64,000 bases of DNA from CAVWDI01 sp963793095. Its GTDB lineage: Bacteria > Chloroflexota > Anaerolineae > Anaerolineales > UBA4823. Both the position numbers and the translations under genes were made by a program. Below are positions 9,209 to 18,495 of the stretch, piece by piece. Positions within the stretch are counted from its first letter, which is position 1. Each line of letters begins with the position of its first letter. Location: positions 620,001 through 684,000 of the forward strand of contig CAWBYY010000002.1 in assembly GCA_963793095.1 (NCBI GenBank). The letters run 5' to 3'. The notes below the pieces were generated by a model. The model was given only the letters and a program-made list of their open reading frames with translations. It did no database searches and had not been told where the DNA came from.

Positions 9209-10000
9209 TTAACTGAGGCGTTGATCAACCTGGCGGTAATCTTTCGCCTGAACCTCAGCGTTTATTTGAAATAATTCCGGTTCTCTTTGAAAAAGATCAA
9301 TTATTTCAAGCCAGGAGAAATCAGCCCTTCCGGGAAATCTGGAATAAATCACCCGCAGCAGGTCCAGGTCAGCGGGAGTATCGACTGTCCAGCGAAATGA
9401 ACCATAGTTTTGTTTAAAGGAAACATGGCAGATGCGGAAGCGATCAGGTTGTTCATAGAAGAAAGGCATAACATGTTCGCGCTGGTGCTTCTGGTCTGCC
9501 TGTTTCCATGCAAGTTCCAGATTTTGAAATGAGACAACCTCTGTGTCCAAACCGATCGGAAATGTGCGTGACCACGGCGGAGGCAGCCTGTTTGCTGCAA
9601 AATCGTAGGGTTCGGTTATTGGTATGCCGTTGCTTTCAAAGCCCAGAAAGGAGTTCACAGTTCTATCAATAACACCAGGATCAATAACCGGGCAATCCGC
9701 TGTAATTCGAACGATAATTTCAGCATTGGCGTAAGAAGCAGCCTGGTAATATCGATCAAGGACATCGAAATTGTCTCCTCTGAAACACGGGTATTCACGC
9801 TGGAGGCATAGGGTTTCGATCGCGTCATCGGGTGGTTCAATTGTGGTTGCGACTAGGACATCATCCAAAGATATTGATAGGCGAGTGCGTTCGAAAACCC
9901 TGACCAGCATGGGCTCACCGGCGATATTTTTAAGTACTTTCCCCGGTAAACGGGAAGCAGCCATCCGGGCCTGGATTATCCCTACCGTTCTTGGTTTCAT
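9209..10000 (-). CDS. spsF: SpsF-type cytidylyltransferase / glycosyltransferase
   Basis: A 263-residue protein of the SpsF/PseF-like cytidylyltransferase group: IIQARMAASRLPGKVLK at the N-terminus is the nucleotide-binding P-loop equivalent, followed by ITADCPVIDP near residue 105, which supplies the metal-binding acid. SpsF relatives act as CMP-sugar activating enzymes in nonulosonic acid pathways (PseF) or in spore-coat polysaccharide clusters, where they lie near SpsE (NeuB-like) and SpsK (RmlD-like) genes. Both such genes are present just upstream here (11208-12275 and 12288-13205), so a second CMP-sugar activation route beside the NeuA-type gene is plausible. That link is inference. Confidence 0.8.
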   Translation of the reverse strand: MKPRTVGIIQARMAASRLPGKVLKNIAGEPMLVRVFERTRLSISLDDVLVATTIEPPDDAIETLCLQREYPCFRGDNFDVLDRYYQAASYANAEIIVRITADCPVIDPGVIDRTVNSFLGFESNGIPITEPYDFAANRLPPPWSRTFPIGLDTEVVSFQNLELAWKQADQKHQREHVMPFFYEQPDRFRICHVSFKQNYGSFRWTVDTPADLDLLRVIYSRFPGRADFSWLEIIDLFQREPELFQINAEVQAKDYRQVDQRLS

Positions 10001-10032
10001 GGATTAATGTTCGTTTTGAATTTAAACTGAGA

Positions 10033-11134
10033 TTAATGAGTGGAAAACCCCTGTGCGAGCCGGTATGCCTCAAGCAGTTTTGGGAAGTTTCTGTTCCAAT
10101 CAGCGCGCGACTCAGCCAGTGAACGGGCGGCTTTTCCCATATCAGCCAGGCGTTCGCGGTTTTGCCAGGCATGGATAATGCTTGCTTTCAACCCGTCCGG
10201 ATCGCCTTTCGGGAAAAGCCAGCCCTCGACTTCCAGGGCTGATCCACTCCTTATTCCCTGGGAGGTCTGAAACCAGCGCCGGGGTACCGCATGCCAGCGC
10301 TTCCAGCAGTGAAATGGATGTACCGTCACTGTGGGTAGCAGAAACATAAAGGTCCGCATTTTGGTAGTAGCGGGGCAGATCAGCCTGTTCTACCTGGCCG
10401 ACAAACACCACTTTTTCCAGGGCGTTCTCCTGGGAAAAAATCCTGAAAAGAGTTTCCTTTTGTGAACCGTTTCCCAGCATTACCAACCTTAACTGCGGAA
10501 TCTCCCTGACTGCTTTCACGAAAGCGTGTGCGATAATTTCAACCCCGTATACAGGTTCCCAGCTCCGGGTGGAAAGCAGGGTGAACTGCCTGTTTTCAAC
10601 CTTTTCAGTTTCAAGTAAATTGAAGTGATCAAGGTTGATTCCCCATGGAAAAGTAACAATCCGGTCAGATTTCATTCCGAAATATTCAGCCTTCTCCCGG
10701 ATTGTCTGGCAGTCGCCGACCATTACGTCGCTGTTCCTGAGCGTATATTTCGTTACCCAGTAGTTGATACCGTTACGACTTGCATCTAACAGTAAATCAT
10801 ACCCCCATGATACGCTTACAAACGGGTGAAAACCGGTCAGGGCTCCAAGAAACGCGCAGGATTGGATTGGACCGGCGTGGATCAAATCCGGCTTTAACTC
10901 CCCAATAATCTTCTGTAGGTTTTTTTTCAAATTGAAACCGCTGTACCAGTTGAGCGGGTGGTTTGAACCTGCCCATGGAACAATGGATACATTATCCGGT
11001 GGAACAAATGGTGTACTCTGATTGTGGCCTTGTTCAAGGATAAGCAGATTGATATCGAAACCCTCGCTGGAGAGAGCGTTTAAAAACCGCTGGTCATGGA
11101 CCGAGTATCTGCGTGTGAAGTAAAGAATTTGCAA
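10033..11134 (-). pseudogene. glycosyltransferase family 4, single frameshift
   Basis: A GT-B glycosyltransferase whose main frame covers 11134 to 10142 and contains the Glycos_transf_1 core: LLSTRSWEPVYG, MLGNGSQ, then ISLLEALACGTPALVSDLPGN with the catalytic glutamate region. After NKEWISPGSRG the frame goes astray; the adjacent frame gives GWLFPKGDPDGLKASI and a normal C-terminal helix to the stop at 10033. Deleting one base of the CCC/GGG run at 10223-10225 joins them into about 366 residues. The start is a TTG at 11134 (TTG-CAA-ATT-CTT); no better ATG is visible and the family begins in this way. Confidence 0.8.
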
Positions 11135-11207
11135 TGTTTTTAGGTTTACAGGCGTTTATTTTTGGTGGGGTTGTGGAAATTGAACCGCTGAAAATTGGTT
11201 GTTGGAA

Positions 11208-12275
11208 CTATTCACCCAGGTCGGTCCAGCGAAGTTCCTTGCCAGCGGGTATATCGGCAAGAGCCCGGGCGCCGATCACTGTTTCAATATCAGGTGGGAG
11301 GATCGCCCCGTTGGCCGCGGGTCGCAGAACATCGATCATCTGGCGGGTAAATTTTTCTCCGGCTTGAATATTTCTTGCTGCCCGGAGACACCGCCTCTGG
11401 ATAACAACCGTTTCCTGTTCATTCGGGCACACATATTTATCGGCTGACCCGAGGGCGCGTTCCAGTTCTCGAGTACGCTCCACCATATCCTTCCAGGTAA
11501 ACGGATTCATGGCGAATTTATGGTCAGGACCGGTCCGGTTGTTGTCATCAGTAAAGTGCTTCTCGATTACCCTGGCGCCTAATGCAACTGCGCCAAGCAC
11601 AGTCGCATGACCATGGGTGTGGTCTGAAAGACCCACAATTAATGCCGGGTACATTGTCTGGTATGTTTTCAATACCCTCAGGTTGATATGGTCGAAATTA
11701 TCTGGGCTTGCTGTGTAGTTGGTGTTGCACTGCATCAATACCAGCTCCTGATTTATTGGCAGGATAGCGTGGACCGCACGCTGGACATCATTGATGGTGG
11801 AGGCGCCTGTGGCCAGAAGCAGCGGTTTCCCGAATTCAGCCATCCGGGTCAGCGCTTCAATCCAGTCAATTTCACCGGAACCAGCTTTAAACGCAGGCAC
11901 ATATGGATCAAGCATTTCAATCGCTTCAAAATCATAGGGGGAGGAGAAATAATCAATTCCCGCCTTATCGCATTCCTCTTTCAAAATGGGAGTCCATTCG
12001 AATGGGATTGAGGCATCCTGGTAAACCTCAAAAACGGATTTTTCCCAGGCTGACTGGTGGGAAACCTGTTCGCCCATGTTCTTAAAACCGTAATCGGAAA
12101 CGATTTTTGGCGCCCGAAAATTTTGAAACTTGGCCGCATCTGCTCCTGATTCTGCAGCGAGCTGGATCAGGTTTCTGGCGCGGTCCAGGCTGCCATCGTG
12201 GTTGGCGGCGATATCGGCGATAAAATAGGTCGGAAATTTTTCTCCAATATTATGTTCACCAATTTTTATTTCCAT
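11208..12275 (-). CDS. neuB: N-acetylneuraminate synthase family protein (NeuB/SpsE type) with SAF domain
   Basis: A complete 355-residue NeuB-type enzyme. The TIM-barrel begins with YFIADIAANHDG and AAKFQNF, continues with FKAGSGEID, LLLATGAS and LMQCNTNY, and has GLSDHTHG and IEKHFTDDNNRTGPDH, where the metal-binding histidines and acidic residues of the family fall. The C-terminal antifreeze-like SAF domain (about residues 295-350, RCLRAARNIQAGE and GARALADIPAG) is present, as in true NeuB/PseI/LegI enzymes. GAGG upstream of the ATG fits a ribosome site. It lies 12 bp below the RmlD-like gene. Substrate specificity within the sialic, legionaminic and pseudaminic groups cannot be assigned by eye. 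Confidence 0.92.
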   Translation of the reverse strand: MEIKIGEHNIGEKFPTYFIADIAANHDGSLDRARNLIQLAAESGADAAKFQNFRAPKIVSDYGFKNMGEQVSHQSAWEKSVFEVYQDASIPFEWTPILKEECDKAGIDYFSSPYDFEAIEMLDPYVPAFKAGSGEIDWIEALTRMAEFGKPLLLATGASTINDVQRAVHAILPINQELVLMQCNTNYTASPDNFDHINLRVLKTYQTMYPALIVGLSDHTHGHATVLGAVALGARVIEKHFTDDNNRTGPDHKFAMNPFTWKDMVERTRELERALGSADKYVCPNEQETVVIQRRCLRAARNIQAGEKFTRQMIDVLRPAANGAILPPDIETVIGARALADIPAGKELRWTDLGE

Positions 12276-12287
12276 GACGCACCTCTC

Positions 12288-13205
12288 TTAAGTGCTTTTA
12301 AATCCTCGAATCTGCCTGGGATATCCCTGCAAGTACTGGGAATAGAATTTTTGAAGGCCGGAATTTATATCGGGGGCATTTTCGCCCAGGTGGCGGGTTA
12401 ACCTATCTGAGCGCAGGGTCAATCTGGGTGACCTGGGCGCATTTAAGCCGGAATTAAAAACTGAAATTGGGGTGATGAGATCAGGATCGAAACCGAAAAT
12501 CCGGGCGATGCGCAATCCAAATTCATATTTGGTCAGGCATTCGCTGCTGACAACATGGTACAGGCCATTGAGATTCAATGCGAGCAACCGGAGGAAGATT
12601 TGTGCAAGATCAACAGTGTACAAAGGGCAGAAGAATACATCTTTGAAACCGTTAATGGGTTTCCCGGCCTGCAAGTTGTTGAAAAAGAACTCAGCCAGGC
12701 TGCGGTCTCCGGTTGTACTCCATCCATAAAAATTTACCCGGGCAATGATTGCGTCTGGATTGGCGCTGGATACAGCTCTTTCCCCATCCAGTTTTGTGCG
12801 GGCATAGACACTGAGAGGATTTGGAGTATCCTGTTCGTCATAACCGCCTTTTTTCCCATCGAAGACTGCGTCCGTCGAAACATGCAGCATGCGCGCTCCG
12901 CCCCTGGCGACAATCTGGGCCAGTTCAGCGGGGATTTCAGTATTCAATTGGCGTGCCTGTGCGGGATCAGTCTCACAGGCATCGATATTTGCCAGCGCTG
13001 CGCAGTTAATAATCCAATTGGGCTGGATATCATCGAACAGCCGCTGGCATGCGTTGGGGACCAGCAAATCCGCTTTAATTACCTTGAAGGCGCTGGTTTT
13101 GAGTGGTTTTTGGTTCACCACTCCGAAGACGTCATGATCTCGGGCAGCCTCCAAAGCAAGATTGATCCCAAGCAGACCGCTTGCCCCGGTTACAAGAATG
13201 CGCAT
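12288..13205 (-). CDS. dTDP-4-dehydrorhamnose reductase family protein (RmlD/SpsK-like)
   Basis: A 305-residue extended SDR: VTGASGLLGINLA at residues 5-17 binds the cofactor, NCAALANIDACE is the RmlD-type motif, and YARTKLDGE holds the catalytic Tyr-Lys pair. RmlD relatives reduce 4-keto-6-deoxy sugars; SpsK-type members are found beside NeuB-like genes. As the neighbour upstream is a UDP-GlcNAc 4,6-dehydratase and downstream is a NeuB paralogue, reduction of a 4-keto-6-deoxy amino sugar is a reasonable inference. No RmlA/B/C partners are in the window, so rhamnose synthesis itself is not supported. An internal promoter with the operon-type layout lies in the 145 bp gap before it. Confidence 0.82.
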   Translation of the reverse strand: MRILVTGASGLLGINLALEAARDHDVFGVVNQKPLKTSAFKVIKADLLVPNACQRLFDDIQPNWIINCAALANIDACETDPAQARQLNTEIPAELAQIVARGGARMLHVSTDAVFDGKKGGYDEQDTPNPLSVYARTKLDGERAVSSANPDAIIARVNFYGWSTTGDRSLAEFFFNNLQAGKPINGFKDVFFCPLYTVDLAQIFLRLLALNLNGLYHVVSSECLTKYEFGLRIARIFGFDPDLITPISVFNSGLNAPRSPRLTLRSDRLTRHLGENAPDINSGLQKFYSQYLQGYPRQIRGFKST

Positions 13206-13244
13206 TACCTTTTCTCTGGTACTGCATTCAGCCAGACATAAGTT

Positions 13245-13284
13245 ATTCAGTTGTTAATTATTTCCGGATGAAAACTGAGAGCAA
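13245..13284 (-). promoter_or_regulatory. internal promoter with partial shared operator (third site)
   Basis: The 145 bp gap between the RmlD-like and PseB-like genes holds, on the minus strand, a -35 TTGCTC (13284-13279), a 16-base spacer and a -10 AATAAT (13262-13257). Directly after the -10 come the bases AACAACTGAAT, identical to 11 bases at the same place in the regulator's own promoter (19951-19992). One half of the AATTCA-N5-TGAATT palindrome is complete and the other has lost a base. It would start transcription about 45 bp before the RmlD-like gene. Confidence 0.5.
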
Positions 13285-13350
13285 GACCTCCATCAATTAT
13301 CCGGAAAAGCGGCGGCGATATCCGCCATTCCCTTTAAAAACCACAGCAGT

Positions 13351-14343
13351 TTACATTGTGCGTGTTTCGAATGGCGCGATCAGTTCTTTTATCTGGTCCA
13401 CTGTCAGCCATTGTGGGTTTTTATCGCTGCTGTAGCGAAACCCGGATTCAAGCGATTGGCCATTTTGCTGCCACTCGTGGCCAAACCAGAGTGAACCGCT
13501 GGGCTGGACAACATACATGTCTTTCGTTTCAACCGTCGAGCGGGCCTCATCTTCGTTTATCAGAACCTCATGAAGTTTTTCGCCCGGCCGAATGCCGATG
13601 ATCTCCCATTTCGCTTCCGGGGCAATTACCTTGGCTAAATCCGCAATTTTTGTGGAAGGAATTTTCGGCACAAACACCTCTCCGCCGCGCATCTGCTCAG
13701 TGCATCGAATAACAAACCGGACCCCCTGTTCAAGCGTAAGCCAGAATCTTGTCATCCTTTCATCTGTAATGGTCAGCATTCCGGAATCGCGCTGCTGGAG
13801 AAAGATTGGGATCACGCTTCCCCGACTGCCAACTACGTTACCGTACCGGACACAGCTAAAGCGGGTAGATAAACCTGCCGCATATGCGTTGCTCTGGACA
13901 AATAATTTTTCCGCAGCCAGTTTGGTAGCTCCGTACAGGTTCACCGGATTAACAGCTTTATCTGAACTCAGAGCCATCACCCGGGCGACGTTTGCATCCA
14001 GCGCCGCTTCTATCACATTACTGCTGCCGAGGATGTTTGTTTTGATCGCCTCCATAGGATTGTATTCACAGGCCGGGACCTGTTTGAGAGCTGCCGCATG
14101 TATCACAATATCAACCCCGTTCATAGCTCTCCGCAATCGCTGGTAATCACGAACATCGCCGATAAAATAGCGTATGTTCAACTGGTCGAACCCTGCGGTT
14201 CGCATCTCGTGTTGTTTGAGTTCATCCCTGCTGAATACAATTACCCGCTTCGGCTGGTATTCTTCAAGAAGAACTTCAATGAATTTTTTTCCAAAAGAAC
14301 CTGTTCCGCCTGTTACCAGTACGCTCTGATCACTCCAATTCAT
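13351..14343 (-). CDS. pseB: UDP-N-acetylglucosamine 4,6-dehydratase (PseB/FlaA1 type)
   Basis: A 330-residue enzyme that converts UDP-GlcNAc to a 4-keto-6-deoxy intermediate. VTGGTGSFGKKF at residues 9-20 is the Rossmann motif; HAAALKQVPACE, SSDKAVNPVNLYGATK and RYGNVVGSRGSV are hallmarks of PseB and the short polysaccharide-biosynthesis dehydratases. ATG at 14343 (MNWSDQSVLV), with AAGGAGGAG upstream, is chosen over a longer open frame to 14427 that adds 28 unrelated residues. It supplies the first step for pseudaminic-type or other 2-acetamido-2,6-dideoxy sugars. No PseC-type aminotransferase lies beside it; the only DegT-family enzyme is at 29525-30628. Confidence 0.9.
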   Translation of the reverse strand: MNWSDQSVLVTGGTGSFGKKFIEVLLEEYQPKRVIVFSRDELKQHEMRTAGFDQLNIRYFIGDVRDYQRLRRAMNGVDIVIHAAALKQVPACEYNPMEAIKTNILGSSNVIEAALDANVARVMALSSDKAVNPVNLYGATKLAAEKLFVQSNAYAAGLSTRFSCVRYGNVVGSRGSVIPIFLQQRDSGMLTITDERMTRFWLTLEQGVRFVIRCTEQMRGGEVFVPKIPSTKIADLAKVIAPEAKWEIIGIRPGEKLHEVLINEDEARSTVETKDMYVVQPSGSLWFGHEWQQNGQSLESGFRYSSDKNPQWLTVDQIKELIAPFETRTM

Positions 14344-14423
14344 CGCAAATAAAATTCTCCTCCTTATCCTGGGAAAATCGCACATACACCATTTCCGGTG
14401 TGATTTTGTAAATATTAATAATC

Positions 14424-16140
14424 TCAATTATCAGAAACTGCACTGTAGTCATCGGTTTTATCAAAATTTTTGTAGGAAAATTTCCGGTCCCAAATGCGCG
14501 GTTCTCCTGTTAGATAACGAAAGGTATCTCCAAAGATTGCGAGCCCATCCTCTGACAGCGTTTTTTCTATTGGCCAGACTTCAATTTTTTTCCAGAAATC
14601 ACGCCGGTGCCATGGAAACGGGCATGGGTACTCAAAGAAAAAGCAGTATGCGTAGTGCCAGGCGTTTTCGACCTGATCACTGGTCAGTTTATTTGCTCTT
14701 GGGTCGGAGATAGTTTTTTCAAGGTGCTCGGATAGCGACTCCCACGAATCAGGGTCAAGCGTGAATCCTTTGTCCCGGTAGTGGGTCTTTCCAGCCACAA
14801 TTACGGGTATTCCGCTCATTGCCATTTCCAACCCTACTGTGGTTGTATAAACCAGTCCGAGGTCGCTTATTTCGATCAGGTCGTACGTGTTCATACTGCT
14901 TTCTGCCTCGATCAGGCGGAAATGTTCTGGGATTTCCGGCAATAAATTTCTTACCAACATGGCGACTGATGGACCTTTTGTGTAACGCTCTCCGGGGTGT
15001 ACCCGGATGACAAACTGGACATCCTGCCTTTTAGCAAAAATCTTGATGATTTGTTCTAACCAATCAGACATATTGCGTGTAAAAACCTGCCTTCCAAGAG
15101 TCAGACTGTCGCCAATAACGTTCGCTGCAAGCAGGGCGACAGGCCTGCTATCCAGCGCTAAATTCTGACGGGTTATATTGCCACCCAATGCCGGTTGTTC
15201 CTGCCAAAGGCGCCCAAAGTTTTTCCACAAACTGGCATTCTGGCGGGATGTGTACAGGTCTCTTATCTGGTTTTTCTCCTCCATGGAAAACGAGGACTTT
15301 TTATACGCCTGCCACATTTCTGTTGTGTCTTGCAGCATTGCTTCCCGGTTGAGGTCAAACCAGATTCGGCCACGCTGCTCACCGAATTCATATGTTACAA
15401 CCGGAATTTTCAGGAATCTGGCGGTCTGGAAAATGGCTCCCATCTCCAGTATGCTGCCGTTTGGCGTGATAATAATATCGGGTTGTTTTTCAGGGGTTGA
15501 CTCTTCCATCCAGTTTATCAATGCCATTGCCGCCTGCTGATTGCGTTCCATCCGGAGATCAAACAACTTTCTGGCTTCCGATTTTCCATCCCCCCCGAAT
15601 ATTTCTTCGATTTGTAATGTGTATTGCGTATCACGGGTCGACACTTCTCGGATTGCTGCAACCAATTCCACGGGTAGCTGCTGATTCAGAGCTGTTTTGG
15701 GAATAGGTACTCTGGTAATTAAAAAGGGGCAGGATCCGGATTGTTGGCGAGGCCAGTCCGAGCACTTTACTGGCATATGCATTCTGGCGGCGGATATCAA
15801 AACGGGAAAGGTCTCTCCACCAGTTCGCATAGGGCAAAAACGCAAGGGTAACATCGTGTCCAGAACCTGCCAGGGCAAGGCTCATCAGGGTGCTGTGCTC
15901 AATCCAGTAGCGGAGTGTGCTGAATACAAGTATCTTCTTAATCGGGTTGTTTATATTTCTGGTCGAATTTTTCGAAGCGGCGTTCCGGGCTTGTTCACAC
16001 CAATCTGGAAGTGCCTGCTCGAGTCGGGAAAAAGAAAAACTCTTGCTGAGCGGACCTCCTTTCTGGCGGATTAACCAGTATGCCTCCGCAGTCATAGGGA
16101 GATCGCCCAGGATCCGCTTGATGGAAGAATTGTTTTTCAT
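14424..16140 (-). pseudogene. capsule polysaccharide biosynthesis-type protein, single frameshift
   Basis: The gene starts at 16140 (overlapping the Wzt stop as ATGA) and reads to about 15725, where ILPLFNY leaves the family pattern. From there the adjacent frame continues as LITRVPIPKTALNQQLPVEL through to the stop at 14424. The boundary is a C4T5 homopolymer at 15721-15729; loss or gain of one base explains it. The corrected protein is about 570 residues, with FVIRVHPGERY near the middle and GLEMAMSGIPVIVAG further on, features of capsular polysaccharide transferase/export proteins of the KpsS-like superfamily. It is directly linked to the ABC exporter, supporting a role in synthesis or export of the exported chain. 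Confidence 0.75.
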
Positions 16141-17543
16141 GCTCGTGTCTCCCCCACGTTGTCCGGTTTTTTGATGCTGGAAGAAACATTTGTATACTGG
16201 ATATTAAGGTCGTCATCCAGTTCTATTTTCCAATCCAGGCGCGGCCGGATCATACCAAAGCGGGTTTCAGGCCAGTGTGTCCCCGGCGCTCCGGCGGCGT
16301 CAACCATAAAAGTCAACGCGTATTCATCCTGGAAATATCGCTTTATCCGGTAGGAACTTGCGTTTAATCCGATAATATAGCGGCCTTCATTGAAGAAGTC
16401 CGCCGGTATCACGCAGCGGCTTATGTAATAACCGGGCTGGCGAACCCGGTGTTTTTCAAAATCTTCTTCCTCGTCGGTGTCAAAGGATGTGAATACATGT
16501 TCACCGCGGGCAGTTAGCAGATATATTCCAACCCTCAAACCGGTTATGGGAGCCTCAAGCTGGTAATGAATTTCGATCAAACAGGATTTTGTTGACCGGA
16601 TAGTGTCCTGAATTTTTCCATCAATGTCTTTAACGCACAATTTAACTGGTTTGAAGGGGGCAGCCTGGGCGGGGATTTCTCCACTTTGCCATATACGTTC
16701 ACCAACCTGTGCGAATCCGGACGCCATGTAATGATCAACAGCCTGGCTGGTCGGTGCCCGTAATACCAGTTTCCCTTTTTCAAGCACGATCGTTTCTTCA
16801 GTGAGGCGCATAATCGCGGACATATTATGGCTTACGAAGAGAACGGTGCGTCCCTGTTCAGCCACATTGCTCATTTTCCCAAGGCACTTGCGTTGAAATT
16901 CAGCGTCCCCGACCGCCAGCACCTCGTCAACAACCAGGATTTCGGGTTCGAGATGGGCAGCAACAGCAAAAGCTAGGCGCAGGTACATGCCGCTGGAATA
17001 CCGCTTAACCGGCGTGTCAATGAATTTTTCGACTTCTGCGAAGTTAACGATCTCATCAAATTTTGCCCCGATCTCCGCCCGTTTCATACCAAGAATTGCG
17101 CCGTTCAGGTAAATATTTTCCCGGCCGGTAAGTTCGGGATGAAAGCCTGTGCCCACTTCAAGCAGTGAACCCACTCGGCCGTGGATTTCGGCTGTGCCTA
17201 CGGTCGGTTCAGTTACCCGTGAGAGAATTTTTAGCAGGGTGCTCTTTCCAGCCCCGTTGCGTCCGATCACACCCAGCACCTGTCCCTTTTTCAGCTCAAA
17301 GGTGATGTCTTTTAATGCCCAGATGGTATGTTCCTGCTCGATGCTTTCAGGTTGTTCCCCACTTTCAGAAACCAGTTCCGGGGAACGTCCTTTGCCACTT
17401 ATGGCGCGCAATGGAGAGCTGATTTTTTCGGCTATCGTCTCTCGCAGAGTCCGGTAATAAATACTGTCAGAAGTAACGCCCAATCCGGAGCCAATCCTGT
17501 ATATTTTGCCGATTCTGTCGGCTTTGATCGCAATCTCACTCAT
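16137..17543 (-). CDS. wzt: polysaccharide ABC transporter ATP-binding protein (Wzt type)
   Basis: A 468-residue ATPase of the O-antigen/teichoic-acid exporter class. Walker A GRNGAGKST is near residue 98, the signature RYSSGMYLRLAFAVA near 186 and Walker B ILVVDEVLAVGD near 206. The last 170 residues form a beta-rich domain of the kind that recognises the terminal modification of the glycan in Wzt proteins. MSEIAIKADRIGKIY at 17543 is the real start: it overlaps the permease stop by one base, whereas the longer open frame upstream encodes nothing recognisable. It energises export of the finished chain across the cytoplasmic membrane with the adjacent permease. Confidence 0.92.
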   Translation of the reverse strand: MSEIAIKADRIGKIYRIGSGLGVTSDSIYYRTLRETIAEKISSPLRAISGKGRSPELVSESGEQPESIEQEHTIWALKDITFELKKGQVLGVIGRNGAGKSTLLKILSRVTEPTVGTAEIHGRVGSLLEVGTGFHPELTGRENIYLNGAILGMKRAEIGAKFDEIVNFAEVEKFIDTPVKRYSSGMYLRLAFAVAAHLEPEILVVDEVLAVGDAEFQRKCLGKMSNVAEQGRTVLFVSHNMSAIMRLTEETIVLEKGKLVLRAPTSQAVDHYMASGFAQVGERIWQSGEIPAQAAPFKPVKLCVKDIDGKIQDTIRSTKSCLIEIHYQLEAPITGLRVGIYLLTARGEHVFTSFDTDEEEDFEKHRVRQPGYYISRCVIPADFFNEGRYIIGLNASSYRIKRYFQDEYALTFMVDAAGAPGTHWPETRFGMIRPRLDWKIELDDDLNIQYTNVSSSIKKPDNVGETRA

Positions 17544-18418
17544 CAGACCATATCCGCAAATGTACGCTCCATCCGGCGAAAATAGAACAGTCCGCTGATT
17601 AGAACCAAGATCGAAATTGTTGTTGAGACCGCCAGCATCGGTCCTGGAGCGGTTTCCACACCCAGCAGCGCCCAACGAAATCCCTCCACAACTCCGGTCA
17701 TTGGGTTCAGGGCGTAAAGCCAGCGCCACTGCTCAGGAACCAGGCTGGAGGGGTAGGCGATCGGGGTTACGAACAGCCAGAACTGGGTCAGGAAAGGGAT
17801 GATGTAATTAATATCCCGGTAAATTACATTTAAGGCTGAGAGCCACAATCCGACTCCCAACGCAGTAATCAGAGCAAGAAGGATAAAAAAGGGCAGGGTT
17901 AGGACAGCAATGGTCGGCGATATCTGGGTCCCGGAACCGGGCAGGTTGTTGTAATACAGGATCATTCCGATCAGTACGACAAAACCGATTCCAAAATCTA
18001 CCAGACCGCTCAACACTGAAGCGAGAGGGATAACCAGGCGCGGAAAATAGACCTTTGTAATCATGCTGCGGTTTGCAACCATTGATCTACCGGCATCAGA
18101 GAGTGCTTTTGTAAATAACCCCCAGGGCAGCAGCCCGGTGAAGGAAAATATTGGATACGGCACACCATCTGAAGGGACCCCAGCCAGCCTTCCAAAGAAT
18201 ATGGTAAATACAACCATCGTGAAGAACGGCTGGATAATTGCCCAGGCAGCGCCCAGAGCGGTTTGCTTATAGCGTACTTTAATATCGCGCCAGATAAGGA
18301 AAAATACCAGCTCGCGGAATCTCCAGATCTCTATTAGTTTGAGTGAGTTCCAGCCGCGTGAAGGGCTCAGAAAAATTACTTCGTCCTGTTGGTTTGTTGA
18401 TACTGAAGTTTGTGCCAT
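17543..18418 (-). CDS. wzm: polysaccharide ABC transporter permease (Wzm type)
   Basis: A 291-residue ABC-2 type permease with six predicted membrane spans; the amphipathic N-terminal segment LVFFLIWRDIKVRYKQTALGAAW and the later FTKALSDAGRSMVANRSMITKVYFPR are typical of Wzm/TagG proteins. It forms the membrane channel of the exporter with the Wzt ATPase encoded immediately after it. The pair implies that at least one polymer of this locus is made in the cytoplasm and exported whole. A gap of 77 bp separates it from the GDP-fucose synthase gene; no terminator is visible there. Confidence 0.92.
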   Translation of the reverse strand: MAQTSVSTNQQDEVIFLSPSRGWNSLKLIEIWRFRELVFFLIWRDIKVRYKQTALGAAWAIIQPFFTMVVFTIFFGRLAGVPSDGVPYPIFSFTGLLPWGLFTKALSDAGRSMVANRSMITKVYFPRLVIPLASVLSGLVDFGIGFVVLIGMILYYNNLPGSGTQISPTIAVLTLPFFILLALITALGVGLWLSALNVIYRDINYIIPFLTQFWLFVTPIAYPSSLVPEQWRWLYALNPMTGVVEGFRWALLGVETAPGPMLAVSTTISILVLISGLFYFRRMERTFADMV

Positions 18419-18495
18419 TGAATTTACTTTTTGTTTTTTCTGGTTGAAGTTCTGGAACAGGGTTAATTAATTACTGGCCTCAGGTTCTCCGGAAA

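Noticed and set aside
7272..10225. Programmed ribosomal frameshifting as the explanation for the split glycosyltransferases
   Set aside because: There are no X-XXY-YYZ slippery heptamers with downstream pseudoknots at the junctions, the directions of the shifts differ, and several unrelated genes are affected.
12555..13241. Long open frame of 228 codons on the plus strand
   Set aside because: It is antisense to the well-conserved RmlD-like gene and shows no protein family features; typical shadow of the coding strand.
13592..14146. Open frame of 184 codons on the plus strand
   Set aside because: Antisense to the PseB-like dehydratase, low complexity in composition, no recognisable motif.
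14424..15878. Treating the 484-codon frame as a complete independent gene starting at 15878
   Set aside because: Its first 60 residues or so have no family resemblance and overlap the other frame; the family sequence continues from the upstream frame, so one frameshifted gene is the better reading.
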